This document shows positions 59,387 to 64,000 of a stretch of 64,000 nucleotides of DNA, piece after piece. This DNA comes from Actinobacteria bacterium OK074. Lineage in GTDB: Bacteria; Actinomycetota; Actinomycetes; Streptomycetales; Streptomycetaceae. The stretch lies in contig LJCV01000251.1 in assembly GCA_001298575.1 (NCBI GenBank), forward strand, positions 1 through 64,000, in the 5' to 3' direction. A program made the position numbers and the translations under genes. Each line of letters starts with the position of its first letter. The first letter of the stretch is position 1. Under the pieces are notes generated by a model. That model ran no database searches and was not told the origin of the DNA. It saw only the letters and a list, made by a program, of their open reading frames with translations.

Positions 59387-60499
59387 TCAGTCCTCGGAGT
59401 CGGACCCGGCGTCCGCCTCGGGGTGCAGGAGCCCCTGCTGGAGCACCGGCCCCTCGCCCGGGGCGAGCGATCCGAGGATCCGCTCCAGATCCTCCATCGA
59501 GGCGAACTCGACGGTGATCTTGCCCTTCTTCTGTCCCAGGTCGACCTTCACCCGTGTCTCGAACCGGTCCGAGAGCCGAGTGGCGAGTTCGTTGAGCGCC
59601 GGCGAGACCCGGGCACCCGCCCGCGGTCCCTTGGAGCGGGACGCGGCCTTCGGGTGCGACCCCATCAGGGTCACGATCTCCTCGACGGCCCGCACCGACA
59701 GTCCCTCGGCGACGATCCGGTGCGCCAGCCGGTCCTGCTCCTCCGAGTCGTCGACCGAGAGCAGCGCCCTGGCGTGACCCGCGGACAGCACCCCGGCGGC
59801 GACCCGCCGCTGAACGGCGGGCGAGAGCTTCAGCAGCCGCAGCGTGTTGGAGACCTGCGGACGCGACCGGCCGATCCGGTCCGCCAGCTGGTCGTGCGTG
59901 CAGTTGAAGTCCTGCAACAGCTGGTCGTAGGCGGCCGCCTCCTCCAGCGGGTTCAGCTGGGCGCGGTGCAGGTTCTCCAGCAGCGCGTCCAGGAGCAGCT
60001 TCTCGTCGTCCGTGGCCCGCACGATCGCCGGGATGGCCTCCAGGCCCGCCTCACGGCACGCCCGGAAACGCCGCTCACCCATGATCAGCTCGTAGCTGTC
60101 CGGGCCCACCTGCCGTACGACGACGGGCTGGAGCAGGCCGACCTCCTGGATGGAGGTGACCAGCTCGGCCAGGAGATCGTCGTCGAACACCTCACGCGGC
60201 TGGCGCGGGTTCGGCGCGATGGAGTCGAGGGGCAGCTCGGCGAAGTGAGCGCCCACGGGAGCCGGGGGCAGCTCGGGCGCCATGTTGCCGACCGGCTCCG
60301 ATGTTTCACGTGAAACAGGCGGCAGGGTCGCCACCTTCGCGGCCGCGATGCCGCGTTCCGCCGTCAGTACGGGCACCGCGGCCGGTGATGCCGCAGCGGC
60401 ACCGCCGCCCACTCCGACCCCGACCGTCTTCTCCCCTGTCGGGGCAGCAGGGATCAGCGCGCCGAGGCCACGGCCCAACCCCCTCCGTCGCTCACTCAC
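59387..60499 (-). CDS. parB: Chromosome-partitioning protein ParB
   Basis: It binds parS sites and spreads to form the origin segregation complex; CTP-dependent clamp family. It is 370 residues: basic N-terminus ERRRGLGRGLGALIP (ParA-stimulating), ParB/Srx domain with IAPNPRQPREVFDDD and the CTP-site motif GERRFRACREAGL, a helix-turn-helix block (YDQLLQDFNCTHDQLADRIG, SRPQVSNTLRLLKL) and a C-terminal dimer domain. The start is GTG 60499, overlapping the parA stop by four bases. A parS site lies within the gene, encoding VSRET near residue 63. Confidence 0.98.
   Translation of the reverse strand: MSERRRGLGRGLGALIPAAPTGEKTVGVGVGGGAAAASPAAVPVLTAERGIAAAKVATLPPVSRETSEPVGNMAPELPPAPVGAHFAELPLDSIAPNPRQPREVFDDDLLAELVTSIQEVGLLQPVVVRQVGPDSYELIMGERRFRACREAGLEAIPAIVRATDDEKLLLDALLENLHRAQLNPLEEAAAYDQLLQDFNCTHDQLADRIGRSRPQVSNTLRLLKLSPAVQRRVAAGVLSAGHARALLSVDDSEEQDRLAHRIVAEGLSVRAVEEIVTLMGSHPKAASRSKGPRAGARVSPALNELATRLSDRFETRVKVDLGQKKGKITVEFASMEDLERILGSLAPGEGPVLQQGLLHPEADAGSDSED
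60303..60316. promoter_or_regulatory. parS site 21 (inside parB)
   Basis: Perfect parS within the parB coding sequence. Confidence 0.92.
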
Positions 60500-61569
60500 T
60501 GGATCCCCTCCACCATGCTCTGACTGTTCTGTGCGCCCAGATGGGCTTGTTGCGGGTCGTACGACACGTCGACACCGCGCAGCGCGATCTCGCGCGCCGC
60601 CTCAAGATAGGACAGGGAACCGCTCGATCCTGGATCGTAGGTCAGCACCGTCTGCCCATAGCTCGGCGCCTCGGAGATGCGGACGGAGCGCGGAATGCTC
60701 GTCCGCAGTACCTCGTTGCCGAAGTGACTGCGCACCTCTTCGGCGACCTGCGACGCGAGACGCGTCCGGCCGTCGTACATGGTGAGCAGGATCGTCGACA
60801 CGTGCAGGGCGGGGTTGAGGTGCCCCCGCACCAGGTCGACGTTGCGGAGCAACTGGCCCAGGCCCTCCAGCGCGTAGTACTCGCACTGGATGGGGATGAG
60901 CACCTCCGCACCGGCCACCAACGCGTTGACCGTCAGCAGGCCGAGCGAGGGCGGGCAGTCGATGAGGATGTAGTCGAGGGGCTGTTCGTATGCCTGAATC
61001 GCCCGCTGGAGCCGGCTCTCACGTGCCACCAGGGAGACCAGTTCGATCTCCGCACCGGCGAGGTCGATCGTGGCCGGAGCGCAGAAGAGACCCTCGACGT
61101 CAGGGACGGGCTGGACGACTTCGGAGAGCGGCCTGCTCTCCACCAGCACGTCGTAGATCGACGGGACTTCCGCGTGGTGGTCGATCCCCAGCGCGGTGGA
61201 CGCGTTGCCCTGGGGGTCGAGGTCGATCACGAGGACCCGGCTCCCGTGCAGGGCCAGGGAGGCGGCGAGGTTGACCGTGGTCGTGGTCTTTCCCACTCCG
61301 CCCTTCTGGTTGGCCACCACCATGACCCGGGTCTGCTCGGGCCGTGGCAGCCCCTCGCCCGCACGACCCAGCGCCTCCACAGCAAGCTGGGCAGCACGAC
61401 CGATGGGAGTGTCGTCCATCGGGGGCGGTGTTTCACGTGAAACATCGTCCCCCATCGACTCGGTACGGGGACCGGGGACCGGATCGGTCATCGGTCCCGC
61501 GATGTTGGCGTCGGACCGCAAGGATTCACTCTCCTCGACATCAGGCTCGCAATGAACAGAGCCTCCCAT
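60496..61569 (-). CDS. parA: Chromosome-partitioning ATPase ParA
   Basis: Walker-type ATPase that positions ParB-parS complexes along aerial hyphae before sporulation septation. It is 357 residues from ATG 61569, the length expected for Streptomyces ParA. The deviant Walker A NQKGGVGKTTTT is at 87-98, followed by VIDLDPQGNAST and LIDCPPSLGLL. The frame is open further upstream to 62064, but that part is not family-like. A parS site is inside the gene (encoding VSRET at residues 43-47) and another lies upstream. Stop coupled to parB (GTGA). Confidence 0.96.
   Translation of the reverse strand: MGGSVHCEPDVEESESLRSDANIAGPMTDPVPGPRTESMGDDVSRETPPPMDDTPIGRAAQLAVEALGRAGEGLPRPEQTRVMVVANQKGGVGKTTTTVNLAASLALHGSRVLVIDLDPQGNASTALGIDHHAEVPSIYDVLVESRPLSEVVQPVPDVEGLFCAPATIDLAGAEIELVSLVARESRLQRAIQAYEQPLDYILIDCPPSLGLLTVNALVAGAEVLIPIQCEYYALEGLGQLLRNVDLVRGHLNPALHVSTILLTMYDGRTRLASQVAEEVRSHFGNEVLRTSIPRSVRISEAPSYGQTVLTYDPGSSGSLSYLEAAREIALRGVDVSYDPQQAHLGAQNSQSMVEGIQ
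61430..61443. promoter_or_regulatory. parS site 22 (inside parA)
   Basis: Perfect parS within the parA 5' coding region. Confidence 0.92.
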
Positions 61570-61903
61570 GCCATCGGGGTGGGGAACCAGTGAGGCCCGT
61601 TGTTCTGTGGAGAAATCCACCTTTGTGGAAAACTCCGCCACCTCTCCGAGTGAACCGAGAGGCTTACGGTCGCGGGGTTCGGCCGCGGCGCGGCCGCGGC
61701 CGATGATGCCGTGCAGCAAGGAGCGACGTTTCACGTGAAACAACGATGCCCAGCAGCACCGGCCAGAGCCCGCCGACACTCCGAGATGCGTGGGTTTGGC
61801 AGCTTGTGTGGCGTACCGCTCGTCGACAGGGAGGATCAGCGGAATCGACGCTCGAACCGCCTGCATCTGACGGCAACACCACGCAGCAGAACCCCACGAC
61901 CCC
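61570..61903. other. parA upstream region
   Basis: About 330 bp between rsmG and parA holding the parA promoter(s), parS site 23, the perfect inverted repeat gtggagaaatccac (61607-61620) and DnaA-box-like TTTTCCACA on the minus strand (61624-61632). The minus frame stays open through it, which is common at this GC. Confidence 0.55.
61728..61741. promoter_or_regulatory. parS site 23
   Basis: Perfect parS in the rsmG-parA gap, the parS closest to the expected oriC in this window. Confidence 0.92.
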
Positions 61904-62623
61904 TCAGCGGCGCGGTCTGCGCGCCCGTCCGGTCCTGGCCGCCTTGGCCCGCTTCGCCGCGAACCGCACACCGCCCGGGCTCTCCCCGACCTCGACGCGC
62001 ACCACCGTCGACAGCGGATCCACCACGCCCTCGCCGACATGCAGGATCGACGTCCGCACCGCACCGAGCTTGCTCAGCGCGCTGGCCGCGCTCTTCAGCT
62101 CCTCCTCCGCGGTGTCGCCCTTGAGCGCCAGCATCTCCCCGTAGGGCCGCAGCAGCGGAATCCCCCAGCCGGCCAGGCGCTCCAGCGGGGCCACCGCACG
62201 TGCCGTCACCACGTGGACGGGCGGCAGCTGGCCCATGACCTCCTCGGCCCGGCCGCGCACGACCGTCACATGGCCGAGCCCCAGCAGCTCGACGACCTCG
62301 CTGAGGAAGTTGGTGCGCCGCAGCAGCGGTTCGAGCAGGGTGATCTTGAGGTCCTCGCGGACCAGCGCCAGCGCGATGCCGGGCAGTCCGGCGCCGGAGC
62401 CGACGTCGCACACCGTCACGCCTTCCGGCACGACCTCGGAGAGCACCGCGCAGTTCAACAGGTGCCGCTCCCACAGGCGGGGCACTTCGCGTGGGCCGAT
62501 CAGACCGCGCCGCACGCCCGCCTCGGCCAGCAGCTCCGCGTATCGGACCGCGTCCGCGAAGCGATCGCCGAACACCTCGCGCGCCTCGTCGGGCGCTGGG
62601 GGAAGCTCCGCTGCCTCCGTCAC
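61904..62623 (-). CDS. rsmG: 16S rRNA m7G527 methyltransferase RsmG (GidB)
   Basis: SAM-dependent methyltransferase that modifies G527 (E. coli numbering) of 16S rRNA; loss gives low-level streptomycin resistance and in Streptomyces can raise antibiotic production. It is 239 residues. SAM motif is VTVCDVGSGAGLPGIALAL and the GidB block is ERHLLNCAVLSEVVPEG. The start is GTG 62623 with GGAAGGACGG upstream; an upstream in-frame ATG (62650) has no signal. Basic tail RTGRARRPRR. Confidence 0.96.
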   Translation of the reverse strand: MTEAAELPPAPDEAREVFGDRFADAVRYAELLAEAGVRRGLIGPREVPRLWERHLLNCAVLSEVVPEGVTVCDVGSGAGLPGIALALVREDLKITLLEPLLRRTNFLSEVVELLGLGHVTVVRGRAEEVMGQLPPVHVVTARAVAPLERLAGWGIPLLRPYGEMLALKGDTAEEELKSAASALSKLGAVRTSILHVGEGVVDPLSTVVRVEVGESPGGVRFAAKRAKAARTGRARRPRR

Positions 62624-62735
62624 GGGGACCGTCCTTCCGTACCGCCTCACCGCACCGGGCGCCGAGGTCCAGGACTATCAGAAACCGTCGGCCCGTGGGA
62701 CTGCGGACCGGCGGAACAACAACGCTGACAAACGT

Positions 62736-62764
62736 CGGCCCCGCCTGCACATCAGACGGGGCCG
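62736..62764 (-). terminator. Hairpin between jag and rsmG
   Basis: 8-bp perfect stem cggccccg (62736-62743) / cggggccg (62757-62764) downstream of jag. It probably ends or attenuates the yidC-jag transcript. Confidence 0.55.
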
Positions 62765-62868
62765 GAAAAACGTACAGACCGAGCCGGGTGGAACCGCGGG
62801 GACCGGGACGTCTGTCCGGATCCGCCGGCCGGACCGCTCGCGCGCTCCGGCCGGGGCGGAACGTCGGA

Positions 62869-63381
62869 TCAGGCGGGCAGGACGACGACGAAGCGCTCGG
62901 GCTCCTCGCCCTCGGACTCGCTGCGCAGGCCCGCGGACTTCACCGCGTCGTGCACCACCTTGCGCTCGAACGGCGTCATCGGCGCGAGCTTCACGGGCTC
63001 GCCGCTGCTCTTGACCTCGGCCGCCGCCTTGGCACCCAGCTCGGACAGCTCGGTGCGCTTCTTGGCCCGGTAGCCCGCGATGTCCAGCATCAGCCGGCTG
63101 CGGTCGCCGGTCTCCCGGTGCACGGCCAGGCGCGTGAGTTCCTGGAGCGCCTCCAGCACCTCGCCGTCCCGGCCGACCAGCTTCTGCAGATCGCGGCCGG
63201 AGTCGCTGATGATGGAGACGGCGGCGCGGTCGGCCTCGACGTCCATGTCGATGTCGCCGTCGAGGTCGGCGATGTCCAGCAGACCCTCAAGGTAGTCCGC
63301 CGCGATCTCGCCCTCCTGCTCCAGGCGGGTCATGGTGTCTGTGCCCTCGGCAGCAGCGGCGGAGGTGGTGCCTTCCGTCAC
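62869..63381 (-). CDS. jag: Jag/KhpB-type RNA-binding protein
   Basis: It is 170 residues. An acidic N-terminus is followed by a KH-like domain (SDSGRDLQKLVGRDGEVLEAL) and an R3H domain (PMTPFERKVVHDAVKSAGL). Encoded between yidC and rsmG, as in most Gram-positive bacteria. The homologue binds RNA and affects cell division and envelope. GTG 63381 lies 15 bp after the yidC stop. Confidence 0.94.
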   Translation of the reverse strand: MTEGTTSAAAAEGTDTMTRLEQEGEIAADYLEGLLDIADLDGDIDMDVEADRAAVSIISDSGRDLQKLVGRDGEVLEALQELTRLAVHRETGDRSRLMLDIAGYRAKKRTELSELGAKAAAEVKSSGEPVKLAPMTPFERKVVHDAVKSAGLRSESEGEEPERFVVVLPA

Positions 63382-63396
63382 GGGATGGACTCCTTC

Positions 63397-64000
63397 TTAC
63401 TTCTTGGACGGGGACTTGGGCCGCTGCGGGCCGCCCTTGCGCTGTCCGGACTGGGCCTTGCTGCGGCCACCGGCGCCGGGCTGGGCGGCTGCCTTCTTGG
63501 CAGCGGGGGCGGGCTTGGCGTCCTGCGGCTCGTCGGACTTGGTCAGCGACGTCGGGGTGGCGTCGGAGACGGAGGACTCCGCCTCGTCCGACGCGGAAGC
63601 GGCCGCGTCGGAATCACCACCGGCCGTCTTCGCACCCGACTGGCGCTGGGCCTTGGTCTGCCGCTTGGGCTGCTGGCGCCGGGGAGCGGCCGGAGCACCG
63701 GTCGTCGGCGTACCGTCCTCGGTCTCGGTGACCACCGCGGTCTCGCCCTTCACCACGGTGCCGTCGGCCTGGGCCGCCAGCCCCGCCTTGGTGAGGCTGT
63801 TGATGAACTTGCGCTCGAACTCATTGCGCTCGCGGCCCTTGGCGTAGATGGCCTTGACGATGGCCTTCTCGCCACGGGTGCGGGTCTTTCCGTGGTGCGT
63901 GACGTGCTTGGTCAGGCGCTCCAGGTACGACGCCTGGGCCTTGGAACCCGGGGTCGGGTTGTTGCGGATGACGTACATCTGCTGGCCCATGGTCCACACG
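63397..64000 (-). CDS. yidC: YidC/Oxa1 membrane protein insertase, C-terminal part (cut by window edge)
   Basis: Only the last 200 or so codons are inside the window; the gene continues beyond 64000. The segment begins with MGQQMYVIRNNPTPGSKA, the end of the insertase core. A long basic and Ala/Lys/Gln-rich cytoplasmic tail follows (HVTHHGKTRTRGEKAIVKAI, ending GGPQRPKSPSKK), likely ribosome-contacting. The order yidC-jag-rsmG supports the assignment. Confidence 0.93.
   Translation of the reverse strand, partial: VWTMGQQMYVIRNNPTPGSKAQASYLERLTKHVTHHGKTRTRGEKAIVKAIYAKGRERNEFERKFINSLTKAGLAAQADGTVVKGETAVVTETEDGTPTTGAPAAPRRQQPKRQTKAQRQSGAKTAGGDSDAAASASDEAESSVSDATPTSLTKSDEPQDAKPAPAAKKAAAQPGAGGRSKAQSGQRKGGPQRPKSPSKK

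Noticed and set aside
61570..62064. Upstream extension of the parA frame
   Set aside because: It would overlap rsmG and adds 165 residues unlike any ParA; ATG 61569 gives the expected 357 residues.
1..64000. tRNA/rRNA genes, CRISPR arrays, insertion sequences, prophage or attachment sites
   Set aside because: I looked for T-arm motifs, regular repeat-spacer patterns, transposase-like proteins and terminal repeats and saw none; gene content is that of the conserved Streptomyces core.

Overview
The window is chromosomal DNA from a Streptomyces (or very close actinomycete). GC content is very high and start codons are often GTG or TTG. Streptomyces-restricted genes (ssgA, ssgR, a DUF5326 protein, an LppU/SCO3897-type protein) sit among core genes in the order known from the origin-proximal core of Streptomyces chromosomes. 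The right edge is yidC-jag-rsmG-parA-parB. In this genus that order is followed by rnpA-rpmH-dnaA-oriC, so oriC should lie a few kb beyond position 64000. This is inferred from gene order, since oriC itself is not in the window. If so, the replication fork crosses the window from right to left, and minus-strand genes (parAB, rpsF-ssb-rpsR-rplI, dnaB, thiC, cyd) are co-directional with it.

Layout. 1-6.3 kb: cytochrome bd oxidase genes cydA-cydB and the fused ABC exporter gene cydCD, behind a Rex-type operator. 6.5-12 kb: a HisC/Pat aminotransferase, a LacI-family regulator with a TTA codon, a PPP-type phosphatase and a membrane protein. 12-16 kb: thiC under a TPP riboswitch, then a YibE/F-type membrane protein. 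16-18.5 kb: ssgA-ssgR (sporulation), a small membrane protein and a cupin. 18.6-22.3 kb: a four-TM protein, ptpA, a cystathionine lyase-like enzyme, a TTA-containing LysR regulator and a NUDIX protein. 22.4-29.4 kb: a flavohaemoglobin-like protein, two acetyltransferases, a divergent MFS/MarR pair and a serine hydrolase. 29.5-34.7 kb: dnaB, a MATE transporter and the rpsF-ssb-rpsR-rplI operon. 35-48 kb: cell-wall and envelope genes (FemX-like, alanine racemase-like, GT87-like, class A PBP), PadR, inositol-phosphate synthase, an MFS protein, the LppU-like protein and a CCA/poly(A) polymerase-type enzyme. 48-58.3 kb: a DUF6049 protein, murJ, a pseudokinase, sigM-rsmA and trxB-trxA with a SigR promoter. 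58.4-64 kb: an acetyltransferase, parB-parA, rsmG, jag and the 3' end of yidC.

The dominant non-genic structure is a dense array of ParB-binding sites. I count 23 perfect copies of the 14-bp palindrome gtttcacgtgaaac plus one single-mismatch copy. Most lie singly or in clusters of 2-4 between genes, but some lie inside parA, parB and rsmA, over the cydCD start codon and inside the thiC riboswitch. Several are extended into much longer perfect palindromes (up to 48 bp) between convergent genes, where they look like combined parS/transcription-terminator elements. Other notable signals are a 17-C homopolymer inside ptpA, TTA (bldA-type) codons in two regulators, DnaA-box-like sequences upstream of dnaB, hisC and parA, and a MurJ/pseudokinase pair that looks like the split form of the mycobacterial fusion protein. 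No IS element, prophage, CRISPR array, tRNA or rRNA gene was seen.
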